64,000 nt of DNA from Ignavibacteria bacterium (GTDB taxonomy: Bacteria; Bacteroidota; Ignavibacteria; Tepidaquicellales; Tepidaquicellaceae): positions 62,001 to 126,000 of the forward strand of contig JADJYU010000010.1 in NCBI GenBank assembly GCA_016719565.1, in the 5' to 3' direction. Position numbers and translations under genes: made by a program. Positions 47,802 to 56,906 of this stretch are shown here, in pieces (position 1 is the stretch's first letter; the number at the start of each line of letters is the position of its first letter). Below the pieces are notes generated by a model. That model saw nothing but the letters and a program-made list of their open reading frames with translations. It was not told the DNA's origin and did not search any database.

Positions 47802-49187
47802 ATGAAAAAAGTATCAGTTCTTATTATACTTACAATTGTTTTAGTATTAACTAACTATTCATATTCGCAATTACCAAATCAAGGTACTTATCTTTTAAAA
47901 AATCTTAATCAGCATACTCTGAATAATTATTTATATTCAGCAATATGGGGATATGTAGCGCCAAACGGCAGGGAATATGCTATACTTGGCTGTCCAACCG
48001 GCACGGCATTTATAGATATTACTGATTCAGCAAATATACGTGAAGTGGATTATGTAACAGGTCCGAATAATAACTGGAGAGAAATGAAAACTTATTCTCA
48101 CTATGCGTATGTAGTTTCAGAAGCAAATAACAGCAGACTTCAGATAATAGATCTGCAGTATCTGCCGGATTCGGTGAGTCTTGTAAAGACATGGTTTTAT
48201 ACGGGCTATTCAAGAACTCATTCTATATCCCAGTCCGGACATTATCTTTACCTTAACGGCGGAAATTCTGCTGCTAACGGCGGTATAACAATACTTGATG
48301 TAATAGATCCTGAAAATCCTGTTAAACTTGGACAATGGACAAATCAATATGTTCATGACTGCAGAGTTGTAAATGATACCATCTATGCAGCAAATATCAA
48401 TGACGGTGAAGTTTCAATTATCAGCGCAACTAATAAAAATTCTCCTTCGACAGTCAGGACTTTTTCAAATCTTCCCGGATCAGGACCTCATAATACGGCA
48501 TTATCAGATGACGGAAAACGATTATTTGTAACAGATGAAATCGGCACTGCTCCTTACAGATTAAAGGTATGGAATATAGAAGATCTGAATAATATTACTT
48601 ATGTTACCGCCTGGCAGCCGACCGGTATAACAAATTCCATAGTTCATAACATTGAAACATACGGAAACATAGCTATAGTGGCGCACTATTCTGCAGGAAT
48701 AAGAATTCTCAATATTTCAAATCCGGATGTACCTCAGGAAATAGCTTGGTATGATACATATCCTTCAAATAACAATGAATCATATAACGGATGCTGGGGA
48801 ATTTATATGTTTCCTTCAGGAAAAATTGCTGCATCTGACAGACAAACAGGATTTTACTGTATAAAATCAAATTCACCTTTAACAGGAATTTCAGGTAATA
48901 TTTCTGCAAGCATACCTGAGAATTTCATACTCGGTCAGAATTATCCGAATCCTTTTAATCCGTCAACAAAAATTAATTTTTCTATTCCCGAATATTCCAA
49001 AGCAAGTTTAAAAGTTTATGATATAAAAGGCAGAGAAGTCGCGCAGTTGTTTAATGATACAAGAGACGCCGGAAATTATGAAGTAAGTTTTGAGGCGGAC
49101 AGATACGGACTTTCAAGCGGAGTATATTTTTACAGTCTGACTACTCAGAATTTTTCTGAAACAAAAAAGATGACAGTTTTAAAATAA
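47802..49187 (+). CDS. Choice-of-anchor B family protein, T9SS-exported (paralogue 3)
   Basis: The 461-residue product is similar to its upstream neighbour throughout: signal peptide VSVLIILTIVLVLTNYSYSQ, blades with SRLQIIDLQYLPDSVS, GGITILDVIDPENPVK, VHDCRVVNDTIY and GIRILNISNPDVPQE, and a sorting domain (QNYPNPFNPSTKINFSIP, ending KKMTVLK). The shared Y-A-I-L-G-C and HSISQ segments identify the same fold. A terminator follows. Confidence 0.87.
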   Translation: MKKVSVLIILTIVLVLTNYSYSQLPNQGTYLLKNLNQHTLNNYLYSAIWGYVAPNGREYAILGCPTGTAFIDITDSANIREVDYVTGPNNNWREMKTYSHYAYVVSEANNSRLQIIDLQYLPDSVSLVKTWFYTGYSRTHSISQSGHYLYLNGGNSAANGGITILDVIDPENPVKLGQWTNQYVHDCRVVNDTIYAANINDGEVSIISATNKNSPSTVRTFSNLPGSGPHNTALSDDGKRLFVTDEIGTAPYRLKVWNIEDLNNITYVTAWQPTGITNSIVHNIETYGNIAIVAHYSAGIRILNISNPDVPQEIAWYDTYPSNNNESYNGCWGIYMFPSGKIAASDRQTGFYCIKSNSPLTGISGNISASIPENFILGQNYPNPFNPSTKINFSIPEYSKASLKVYDIKGREVAQLFNDTRDAGNYEVSFEADRYGLSSGVYFYSLTTQNFSETKKMTVLK

Positions 49188-49210
49188 AGCTTTATCAGGA
49201 AAATTATTTT

Positions 49211-49246
49211 AAAATCCCGGTGCATACTGTATCGGGATTTTTTTTT
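49211..49246 (+). terminator. Rho-independent terminator after the choice-of-anchor B pair
   Basis: AAATCCCG (49212-49219) pairs with CGGGATTT (49233-49240) around a 13-base loop, followed by a T-run to 49246. The remaining gap to 49481 holds no supported gene. Confidence 0.75.
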
Positions 49247-49481
49247 ATAAAAAGGAAAGCTTAAATAATTAGAACGGAAAAAATTCTGAATAAAGGAAAG
49301 TTATGTTTCTAAATTTGAGATTTGGTATCAGACAAAGAACCATTAAAGTTTTGTATCGAAGCCGGTATATATTTCAGGTAAAAACCATTATCTCAAACCA
49401 TACATTTATAATACCTCAACTCCTCATAATTCTCAGCCAATCTCATTTACAATATTTACAATTCCCTTAATCTATATCTCT

Positions 49482-50468
49482 TCACACGGACATACAATCA
49501 TAAAGTAATCCATAAGACTTTTTCCTCTCTTCAAAATCAGAAGTGATGGTAACAATTGTGAGCTCATGTACCGCATATTTTTTTACAATCTCCTTCAAAT
49601 TTTTAGATACAATTTCAGCATCACCTATAACAGCAGACTTTCTCCTGTATTCAATGAGCATTTTTTCTTCGAATGTAAAATTATGATTGTCAGCTTTAGC
49701 CCGGTCAGGGAACGGAATGTTTTGTCCCCTTAGAAATGTCTGAGACAGCCAGTATTCGGAACACTTTGCTGACCTTACAGCTTCTGCATTTGATTCAGCG
49801 CATATAACAAATAAAGCAAGATTGAGATAAGGTTCTTTCAAGTATAAAGAAGGTTTGAAATTCTGATAATAATTCTGAAAACATTGGAGCATATGCTCGT
49901 CATTTATAAAACTACCGAATGTATATGCCAGTCCGTTTTCTGCTGCATATATTGCGCTGTCAGGGCTTGTTCCAAGTATCCAAATTTCAGGCATTTTAAC
50001 TCCTGCCGGAACCGCGGTAACAATCCCGTCAGTTTTATTTTCAGAAGATCTTTTTAAATAATTTATTAGTTCAGTTGTCTTGGTGAATGAATCTTCATTT
50101 TTAGTCCTCATTGCTTTTATAATATTTACATCTCCGCCCGGGGCTCTGCCGATACCGAGATCAATTCTATCCGGATAAAGTGTCTGAAGCATATTAAACT
50201 GCTCAGCAATTTTCAGGGGACTATAATGGCTGATCAGCACACCGCCCGAACCAATTCTGATATTATTTGTATTTGAAGCAAGCGCTGAGATTAGAATTTC
50301 AGGACTGGCTGAAGCAAATGACCTTGAGCTGTGGTGCTCAGCAACCCAGTATCGGTGATAGCCGAGTTCGTCTGCATACTTAGCGAGTTCAATAGTCTGC
50401 ATAATTGCTTCGGACGGTGACATATCATCTATTACGGGAGACTGATCCAGAATATTTAATTTTATCAT
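49482..50468 (-). CDS. LLM-class flavin-dependent oxidoreductase (luciferase-like)
   Basis: I use the ATG at 50468 (MIKLNILDQSPV), the usual start of this group, instead of a TTG 21 bases upstream. The 328-residue protein shows WVAEHHSSRSFASASPEILI, GSGGVLISHYSPLKIAEQFN, and LYPDRIDLGIGRAPGGD. This is the MsnO8-type luciferase-like monooxygenase subfamily, which uses FMNH2 and O2 on unidentified substrates. It is divergent from pstS and not part of an evident operon. Confidence 0.85.
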   Translation of the reverse strand: MIKLNILDQSPVIDDMSPSEAIMQTIELAKYADELGYHRYWVAEHHSSRSFASASPEILISALASNTNNIRIGSGGVLISHYSPLKIAEQFNMLQTLYPDRIDLGIGRAPGGDVNIIKAMRTKNEDSFTKTTELINYLKRSSENKTDGIVTAVPAGVKMPEIWILGTSPDSAIYAAENGLAYTFGSFINDEHMLQCFQNYYQNFKPSLYLKEPYLNLALFVICAESNAEAVRSAKCSEYWLSQTFLRGQNIPFPDRAKADNHNFTFEEKMLIEYRRKSAVIGDAEIVSKNLKEIVKKYAVHELTIVTITSDFEERKKSYGLLYDCMSV

Positions 50469-50590
50469 TGGCAAAAATAGCTTATTCAAAAACTTCAGTA
50501 TACTTAGATTTTAATGCATATTTTTTACAATTATTTAAATCAGATAAACCTTCGGTATTGGTTTCCAAATCTCTTTACAATTTCTTAACA

Positions 50591-50619
50591 TTGCATGCCA
50601 TCTATTATGTTTATTTTTG
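50591..50619 (+). promoter_or_regulatory. Bacteroidota-type promoter for the pst operon
   Basis: TTG at 50591-50593 and TATTTTTG at 50612-50619 are 18 bases apart, close to the -33/-7 consensus. The pstS ATG at 50644 is 25 bases downstream, so the leader would be short. I see no recognisable Pho box. Confidence 0.45.
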
Positions 50620-50643
50620 TATATCATAAATCTAAACTACATC

Positions 50644-51693
50644 ATGTATAAAATTATATATGTATTAATTCTCTCCCTGGCTATTATTTCCTGCGGTAAA
50701 AAAGAAGTATCAATGAATAAACCCGGCGGTCAGATCAACGGCGCAGGCGCTACTTTTCCTTACCCGATTTATTCTAAATGGTTTAATGAATATGCTAAAA
50801 TAAATAAAGATGCAAAAATAAATTATCAGTCGATCGGGAGCGGCGGCGGTGTGAAGCAAATAACGGAAGGGACAGTGGATTTCGGAGCTTCAGACAGTCC
50901 GATGAGTGATGACGAAATTCAAAAAGCGAATTCAAAAAACAATAATAAAATTATACATATCCCCACTGTGATCGGCTCAGTAGTAGTTACTTATAATCTT
51001 CCCGGAATTACAGAAAGTATAAATCTAACGGGTGAGATCGTTTCCAAAATTTATATGGGTGAAATAAAAAAATGGAATGACCCTAAGATCAAAGCGGAAA
51101 ACCCGAATATTAATCTTCCTGATAAAGATATTATAGTATGCTCCAGAACTGACGGCAGCGGCACAACATTTGTATTTACTGATTACCTTGGAAAAGCTGA
51201 TCCGGAATGGAAAAGCAAAATAGGTGTTGCAAAAGATGTAAGATTTCCTGTCGGACAGGGAGGAAAGGGTAATGAAGGAGTCACAGGACTTGTGAAACAG
51301 CTTGAATATTCTATTGGATATGTTGAACTTGTATATGCGCTGCAGAATAAGCTGGAATATGCAAGAATAAAAAATGTCGAAGGCGAGTATATTTTACCGA
51401 CGCTGGAATCTCTGACAAATGCTGCTGACAATTCTATTACAGAAATGCCAAATGATATGAGGGTTTCTATTACAAATGCCGGAGGCAAAGGATCTTATCC
51501 GATATCAAGTTATACATATATTTTAATTTATGAAAATCAGCCGGATCCGAATAAAGGAAAGACGCTGAAAGAATTTCTGGAATGGGCTCTTACTACAGGA
51601 GAATCTTACGCTAAGGAACTCGGATATGCGCCGCTTCCGAAAAGCGCTACCGAAAAAGCGCTTACAGCTGTTAGAAATATTAAAGTCCAGTAA
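50644..51693 (+). CDS. pstS: Phosphate ABC transporter substrate-binding lipoprotein PstS
   Basis: The ATG at 50644 gives a lipoprotein signal (YKIIYVLILSLAIISC, lipobox Cys17); the TTG at 50617 is out of context and lies in the promoter. The 349-residue protein has the PstS phosphate-site motifs: NGAGATFPYPIYSKWF, YQSIGSGGGVKQITEGTVDF, GASDSPMSDDEI and SRTDGSGTTFVFTDYL. It binds periplasmic phosphate and hands it to PstCA. It is first in the order pstS-C-A-B. Confidence 0.93.
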   Translation: MYKIIYVLILSLAIISCGKKEVSMNKPGGQINGAGATFPYPIYSKWFNEYAKINKDAKINYQSIGSGGGVKQITEGTVDFGASDSPMSDDEIQKANSKNNNKIIHIPTVIGSVVVTYNLPGITESINLTGEIVSKIYMGEIKKWNDPKIKAENPNINLPDKDIIVCSRTDGSGTTFVFTDYLGKADPEWKSKIGVAKDVRFPVGQGGKGNEGVTGLVKQLEYSIGYVELVYALQNKLEYARIKNVEGEYILPTLESLTNAADNSITEMPNDMRVSITNAGGKGSYPISSYTYILIYENQPDPNKGKTLKEFLEWALTTGESYAKELGYAPLPKSATEKALTAVRNIKVQ

Positions 51694-51737
51694 TTTTAAA
51701 ATTTTAAATTTTCTCTTACGGAAAAATCATCTGTTGA

Positions 51738-52652
51738 AATAAAAAGCAAAAAAAGCTCGGTGATATTTTTTTTGAAAATCTAACACTGATCTTTGCTTTA
51801 AGTATTATCGGTCTTGTGATCTTTATGATCTATGAGATGTATGTGGATTCTTCCGCAAGTATAGAAAAATTCGGATTCGGTTTCATTTTTTCATCTCACT
51901 GGGAACCTGTCAAGGAAGAATTCGGCGCGCTCACATTTATTTACGGAACCATTGTTTCGTCTTTCATGGCACTTCTGATGTCACTTCCAATAAGCATTGG
52001 TGTTGCAATTTTCTTATCAGAACTTGTACATAAATCAGTCAGGACCTCATTAAGTTTTCTCGTTGAAATACTTGCAGCAATTCCGAGTATTATTTACGGG
52101 TTCTGGGGAATATTTGTCCTTGCGCCTTTTATGAGAACTACGATTCAGCCTTTCCTTCAGTCTGTATTCGGTTTTCTTCCTTTCTTTCAGGGTACAATGT
52201 ACGGAACAGGACTTCTTACTGCATCAATCATTCTTGCAATTATGATCACGCCAATTATTACAGCAATCACGCGGGATGTTCTGAAGGCAATACCTGTAGC
52301 GCAGAAAGAAGCGGCTTATGCTCTCGGAGCAACAAGATGGGAAGGCATAAAAATGGCTCTGCTCAATGCGCGCAGCGGAATTCTCGGAGGAGCTGTCCTT
52401 GGACTGGGAAGAGCTATAGGGGAGACTATGGCGGTTACAATGGTTATCGGGAATAAAGCCCAGATCATGGCTTCATTTTTTGAACCTGCATATACAATGG
52501 CGTCAGTCATTGCAAATGAATTTGCTGAAGCGTCAAATGAAATGCAGATAAGCGCTTTGATAGAAGTTGGACTGATTTTGTTTGGAGTAACTTTTATAGT
52601 GAATTCCATGGCAAGATTATTAATATATAGTGTAACAAGGAATTCGCAATGA
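51738..52652 (+). CDS. pstC: Phosphate ABC transporter permease PstC, N-terminus uncertain
   Basis: The family-typical N-terminal helix (LGDIFFENLTLIFALSIIGL) is encoded upstream of the GTG at 51816, so that GTG is not the true start. The frame is open back to a TGA at 51735, without ATG, GTG or TTG. An A-run at 51748-51754 is a likely site of a one-base error that would join EIKSKK in the neighbouring frame. Conserved permease parts: GTIVSSFMALLMSLPISIGV, ILAAIPSIIYGFWG, and the EAA-like loop AAYALGATRWEGIKMALL with GRAIGETMAVTMVIG. The end overlaps pstA by 4 bases. Confidence 0.87.
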   Translation, partial: NKKQKKLGDIFFENLTLIFALSIIGLVIFMIYEMYVDSSASIEKFGFGFIFSSHWEPVKEEFGALTFIYGTIVSSFMALLMSLPISIGVAIFLSELVHKSVRTSLSFLVEILAAIPSIIYGFWGIFVLAPFMRTTIQPFLQSVFGFLPFFQGTMYGTGLLTASIILAIMITPIITAITRDVLKAIPVAQKEAAYALGATRWEGIKMALLNARSGILGGAVLGLGRAIGETMAVTMVIGNKAQIMASFFEPAYTMASVIANEFAEASNEMQISALIEVGLILFGVTFIVNSMARLLIYSVTRNSQ

Positions 52653-53512
52653 CTGCTGAAAAAATATTTAAGAACCCGAAGAATCTGAAGAGAAGAAAAT
52701 TCATAAATTCTCTTATGATATTTCTATGCTTCGTAGCTGCCGTACTGACTATACTGCCGCTCCTTTATATTTTTATCTACACGACACAATCCGGGATTTC
52801 CGCGCTTAATATTGACTTCTTTACACAGCTGCCAAAACCTGTAGGAGAAGAAGGCGGAGGAATGGCAAATGCAATTGTAGGCAGCGGAATACTTATTGGT
52901 CTTGGCGGACTGATCGGAATTCCCATTGGAATAATGAGCGGAATTTATATAGCTGAATATTCAAAGAGTTTCCTAGCCGGAGCAATTAAATTTACTACAG
53001 ACGTATTAAGCGGGGTACCTTCAATAGTTGTCGGCATATTCGCTTACGGAGTTGTGGTACTTGCTATGCAGAGTTTCAGCGCTATAGCCGGCGGATTTGC
53101 ACTCGGGATATTAATGATACCCACTGTAACAAAAATAACCGAAGAAATGCTCAGACTTGTGCCGCATTCATTAAGAGAAGCATCATTGGCTCTCGGAGTG
53201 TCGAGATGGAAGACAACTGTTAAAGTAGTATTGAAAACAGCTTCTTCAGGAATAATAACCGGAGTTCTGCTTGCAATTGCAAGAGCTGCAGGAGAGACTG
53301 CGCCGCTTCTGTTTACTGCATTCGGTAATTCATTCTGGCAGACCAGTATAGATCAGCCCATTGCGGCATTGCCGCTGCAGATATTCGTATATGCTATTTC
53401 ACCTTATGAAGACTGGCACAGGCAGGCATGGGCGGGAGCTTTTGTTTTGATATTCATGGTATTCATTGTTAATTTCCTTGTAAGATATGTAACCAGAAAT
53501 AAATTCGGATAA
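52649..53512 (+). CDS. pstA: Phosphate ABC transporter permease PstA
   Basis: The 287-residue permease partner of PstC shows GGGMANAIVGSGILIGLGGL, GIMSGIYIAEYSKS, VLSGVPSIVVGIFAYGVVVL, and the EAA-like loop REASLALGVSRWKTTVKVVL with ARAAGETAPLLFTAFG. The ATG overlaps the pstC stop by 4 bases, suggesting coupled translation. Confidence 0.92.
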   Translation: MTAEKIFKNPKNLKRRKFINSLMIFLCFVAAVLTILPLLYIFIYTTQSGISALNIDFFTQLPKPVGEEGGGMANAIVGSGILIGLGGLIGIPIGIMSGIYIAEYSKSFLAGAIKFTTDVLSGVPSIVVGIFAYGVVVLAMQSFSAIAGGFALGILMIPTVTKITEEMLRLVPHSLREASLALGVSRWKTTVKVVLKTASSGIITGVLLAIARAAGETAPLLFTAFGNSFWQTSIDQPIAALPLQIFVYAISPYEDWHRQAWAGAFVLIFMVFIVNFLVRYVTRNKFG

Positions 53513-53522
53513 CAATATATTT

Positions 53523-54371
53523 ATGACAATTGAAAAATTAAACGTTAATGATGATATAAATTCAGCGGAATCTGATGCATTAGTTGAATCAGAAGACAAC
53601 TCAGACGATCAGGTAAAGCAGAAAAATTCAGTTGTAACAAATAATTTATTTGTGTATTTCAATAAAAGACCTGCTATAATTGATATAAGTGTAAAGATTA
53701 AGAAAAATTCAGTAACTGCGGTAATTGGTCCGTCCGGCTGCGGTAAGTCTACTTTTCTCAGATCGCTCAATATGATGCATGAAATGACTCCAAGCGCTAA
53801 AGTGTTCGGAGAAATTTATATTAACGGCGAAAGTATCATGAATTTTAACATGGTGGATCTCAGAAAAAAAGTAGGAATGGTATTTCAAAAGCCGAACCCC
53901 TTTCCGACTATGTCGATCTTTGACAATGTAGCTGCGGGATTTAAACTCGATGGGTCAGGGAATAAAAACGAACTCAATGAAATAGTTGAAAAAAATCTTA
54001 TCAATGCAGGCCTGTGGGATGAAGTAAAAGACCGTTTAAAAACGCCTGCACTAAGTCTGTCAGGAGGCCAGCAGCAGAGATTATGTATAGCGAGAACAAT
54101 TGCTGTAAATCCCGAAATTGTATTGATGGATGAACCTACCAGCGCACTTGATCCGGTATCATCTTCAAAGATTGAAGAACTCATATACAGACTCAAATCT
54201 GAATTCACAATCATAATCGTAACTCATAATATGCAGCAGGCAGCAAGAGTTAGCGATCAAACGGCATTTTTTTATCTGGGAAAACTTATTGAGATTTCCC
54301 GCACAAGAAAAATGTTTACCAACCCCAAGGAAAAACTCACTGAGGAATATATTACGGGAAAATTCGGATAA
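53523..54371 (+). CDS. pstB: Phosphate ABC transporter ATP-binding protein PstB
   Basis: The 282-residue ATPase has Walker A GPSGCGKST (69-77), the PstB-specific VGMVFQKPNPFPTMSIFDNV, signature LSGGQQQRLCIARTIAVNP and Walker B IVLMDEPTSALDPVSS. The first 38 residues are a mostly acidic extension (NDDINSAESDALVESEDNSD) not found in most PstB proteins. No phoU or phoBR follows in the window; an L,D-transpeptidase gene is next. The order S-C-A-B forms one operon. Confidence 0.92.
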   Translation: MTIEKLNVNDDINSAESDALVESEDNSDDQVKQKNSVVTNNLFVYFNKRPAIIDISVKIKKNSVTAVIGPSGCGKSTFLRSLNMMHEMTPSAKVFGEIYINGESIMNFNMVDLRKKVGMVFQKPNPFPTMSIFDNVAAGFKLDGSGNKNELNEIVEKNLINAGLWDEVKDRLKTPALSLSGGQQQRLCIARTIAVNPEIVLMDEPTSALDPVSSSKIEELIYRLKSEFTIIIVTHNMQQAARVSDQTAFFYLGKLIEISRTRKMFTNPKEKLTEEYITGKFG

Positions 54372-54474
54372 ATACAAATTAGATTTAAATTTAAATATAT
54401 TTTTGATATTTTTCAGGACGTAACTTTAAATAAACAAATTAATTAACCGGAATATTTATTTTTCCGGAAAAAAA

Positions 54475-55512
54475 TTGATACAAAATAATAAAATATATTC
54501 ATTAATTCTGCCGGCAGCAGTTTTATTCATTTCTATTTCCGGTTTTATTGGTAATTCAGGAAATAATACTTCATTTGTAAAAAATGAACTGATCAGTGAA
54601 TCTGGCGGCGCAAGACTTCATAATCAGGGAAGTCTGAATATACTTTCTGCTAATGATCTGTCTTCAGGATTAAAAGATACGGTATATACTGATAAGGATT
54701 GCTGGCTCGAATTAAGGATCGATAAACAAATGCTGTATCAGCATATGAGGGACGGCAGGACAATTTCTTATCCTGTTTCAACCGGACAAAAAAACAATGA
54801 TCCTACTTCACTTGAATCAAGACCGGGATTGTTTGCCATATTTCATAAAGTGGAACATCATCAGTCATCCCAATTTAATGCCGCCAATATGTATAATTTT
54901 ATGCCGTTTAATCAGGGCATTGGTTTTCATTCAATAGACGGTAAAGCTTATTATTCTCATCTTGGCGTAAGACCATCTTCGCACGGATGTATCAGAATGA
55001 AACATGATGATGTAAAAAAACTTTTCAAGGAATGTCCTTTAGGTACCTTAGTGCTTGCAAGCAGAGGTTATTCTGCCAGGACTGTTGCTTTTACTCCGGA
55101 TAATTTTGTGAACGAAAGAGAATATTCAAAAGATGAAACCAAATTATTTCTTGCTGAAAATCTTTATAATATTTTGAATGGGAATTATTATAAGTATGAC
55201 AGAGAAAGATTTGTCTTAAATCCGAAATTTATTCCTGTTTCAGGTATTTATACCAGTTATGATAAAAAAATTCCGGCAAGACAGAATATTCCTAAGACTC
55301 ATATCAATGTTGTTATTTTAAAAGATAATCTTAAAGTGAAAGATAATAAGCAAATTCTGATCACTGAAGAAAATGAAAATTTGGATGCAGAAATAGTGGA
55401 AGTCAGTACAGAAGTTTCAGGATTTGAAAATATAAATTCTTCTGAAGATCTGATAAAAAAATATTTTAATAATCCGATCGGCGTGCTGCCTTATTTCGGT
55501 CCGAAAAGATAA
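54475..55512 (+). CDS. L,D-transpeptidase (YkuD domain), exported
   Basis: The 345-residue protein begins at TTG 54475 with an N-terminal hydrophobic segment (IYSLILPAAVLFISISGFIG). The catalytic domain covers about 75-195, with GIGFHSIDG and then SSHGCIRMKHDDVKKLF, in which Cys172 is the nucleophile and His170 belongs to the HGC motif. Such enzymes make 3-3 peptidoglycan cross-links or attach proteins to the wall. The C-terminal 140 residues have no recognised domain. It lies 103 bases after pstB; whether it is in the pst operon is unclear. Confidence 0.85.
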   Translation: MIQNNKIYSLILPAAVLFISISGFIGNSGNNTSFVKNELISESGGARLHNQGSLNILSANDLSSGLKDTVYTDKDCWLELRIDKQMLYQHMRDGRTISYPVSTGQKNNDPTSLESRPGLFAIFHKVEHHQSSQFNAANMYNFMPFNQGIGFHSIDGKAYYSHLGVRPSSHGCIRMKHDDVKKLFKECPLGTLVLASRGYSARTVAFTPDNFVNEREYSKDETKLFLAENLYNILNGNYYKYDRERFVLNPKFIPVSGIYTSYDKKIPARQNIPKTHINVVILKDNLKVKDNKQILITEENENLDAEIVEVSTEVSGFENINSSEDLIKKYFNNPIGVLPYFGPKR

Positions 55513-55640
55513 TTATAAAATTTTATTTTTATTAACATTTTTATTGTTCTAAAAAAAAATTAAGTTAACCAAAAATTCGGAACAAAAAATTTTAAACTCA
55601 GTTTATAAACTCAAATTATAAACTTTAAAACGGAGGTCAT

Positions 55641-56501
55641 ATGTCAAACCATGAAAACATAGATAACAGCAATGAGGTCTTCGAAGAGATCAATAATAAA
55701 ATGAAATACGGAGCACCTGAACTCAAAAAGTTTTATCAAAAGTATGTCACAAGAGGATTAATTATTGCTGTAGTCCTTCACGGATTTTTTATCGGCGGTT
55801 ATGCTTTGGCTATGTACTATGAAAAAGTTAAAGCCGAGCAGGATGAAGCGCAGTTAGACCGGATAGTAAATCTTCAGGATCTCGATGTACCTCCTCCGAT
55901 TGATGAAATACCACCGGAACCACCTAAAGACATTGCTTTAAAAGATTTATCTGCTCTTACGCCTGAGCCGGTTGCAAAAAAAGAAGTTACTGAAGAAGTG
56001 AAATTGAAAAGTCAGAAAGAACTTGAGGAAGTAAAACTACCTGTTGCATCTACAGGAACAGATGATCCGAATCTTGTAAATCCGAATGCTGAGTTTACAG
56101 GTAAAGTTCAGGAAAAGAAAATTGAAGAAAAAGTTGAGAAAAAAGAAGAAAAGAAAAAAGATGTTTTCCAGCAGTTTGAAGTTGAAAAAGCTCCGGTTGC
56201 TGTAAATTTAGGATCAATAAAAGGTTCTATGAGATATCCTGAAATTGCAAGACAATCAGGTATAGAAGGAAGAGTAGTTGCTAAAGTACTTGTAGGAACT
56301 AATGGTTCGGTAATAAAAGTAGGCGGTATAAGCGGTCCGGAAGTATTCAGGGATGAAGTATCTGACAAGGTAATGGGTCTGACTTTTACTCCTGCATTAC
56401 AAAACGGACAGCCTGTAAAATGCTGGGTTAGTGTTCCTTTCAGCTTTACATTAAGTGCAAAGGATAAGAAGAAATCTGACGACAGTGAAGAAGAAGAATA
56501 A
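55641..56501 (+). CDS. Energy transducer TonB family protein
   Basis: The ATG at 55641 is preceded by GGAGGT. The 286-residue protein has a membrane helix at about 35-57 (IIAVVLHGFFIGGYALAMYY), a Pro/Lys/Glu-rich periplasmic stalk (DVPPPIDEIPPEPPKDI, then KKEVTEEVKL and KKEEKKKD), and the TonB C-terminal domain MRYPEIARQSGIEGRVVAKV, later FTPALQNGQPVKCWVSVPFS. TonB carries proton-motive energy from ExbBD to outer-membrane receptors. No exbB or exbD is adjacent here; the usual Bacteroidota cluster places them upstream. A terminator follows. Confidence 0.88.
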   Translation: MSNHENIDNSNEVFEEINNKMKYGAPELKKFYQKYVTRGLIIAVVLHGFFIGGYALAMYYEKVKAEQDEAQLDRIVNLQDLDVPPPIDEIPPEPPKDIALKDLSALTPEPVAKKEVTEEVKLKSQKELEEVKLPVASTGTDDPNLVNPNAEFTGKVQEKKIEEKVEKKEEKKKDVFQQFEVEKAPVAVNLGSIKGSMRYPEIARQSGIEGRVVAKVLVGTNGSVIKVGGISGPEVFRDEVSDKVMGLTFTPALQNGQPVKCWVSVPFSFTLSAKDKKKSDDSEEEE

Positions 56502-56619
56502 ATTGGTAAAAATGTATTATACAATTAATTCAGGATATTAACTTAATCCAGATCCTTAATAATTAACTCGCATTTTCAGTTTTCAACTGAATAATTTTCT
56601 AAAAAAATTAATAATATTA

Positions 56620-56648
56620 AAGCCTGAATTAAACTTCAGGCTTGTTTT
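56620..56648 (+). terminator. Rho-independent terminator between tonB and the small membrane protein
   Basis: AAGCCTGAA (56620-56628) pairs with TTCAGGCTT (56635-56643) around a TTAAAC loop, followed by GTTTTAC. It ends only 13 bases before the ATG at 56661, so it could also attenuate transcription into the downstream genes or sequester their ribosome site. Confidence 0.75.
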
Positions 56649-56660
56649 ACTTTTAATAAA

Positions 56661-56906
56661 ATGAATGCAGCAGTTATTATAAATTTCGTTACTTCCGCTG
56701 TAACTTTTATATTCGGAATATTACTTCTGACCGGAGCAATATTCCCCGGAGGAGAAAGCAGTACAAAAGTAATGCTGGGTGTAGTATTATTAATTTACGG
56801 TGTGTACAGATTTATTAACTCATATACAAAATTCAAACAGAATAAACTCAGAGAAAACATTGAAAGGCTGGAATCGGAAAGAAATAAATTTTTAGAGGAT
56901 AAATGA
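56661..56906 (+). CDS. Small two-helix membrane protein of unknown function
   Basis: This 81-residue protein has two hydrophobic helices (AAVIINFVTSAVTFIFGILL, and KVMLGVVLLIYGVYRFI) separated by a short loop, and a basic, coiled-coil-like tail (KQNKLRENIERLESERNKF). The stop overlaps the next ATG by 4 bases, so it is coupled to the PstS-like lipoprotein. I know no family for it with confidence. Its position suggests a partner in the TonB/PstS-like/TPR cluster. Confidence 0.65.
   Translation: MNAAVIINFVTSAVTFIFGILLLTGAIFPGGESSTKVMLGVVLLIYGVYRFINSYTKFKQNKLRENIERLESERNKFLEDK

Noticed and set aside
49303..49470. 55-codon ORF after an AAAGGAAAG site
   Set aside because: No domain, no conservation visible and unusual composition; ribosome-site similarity alone is not enough.
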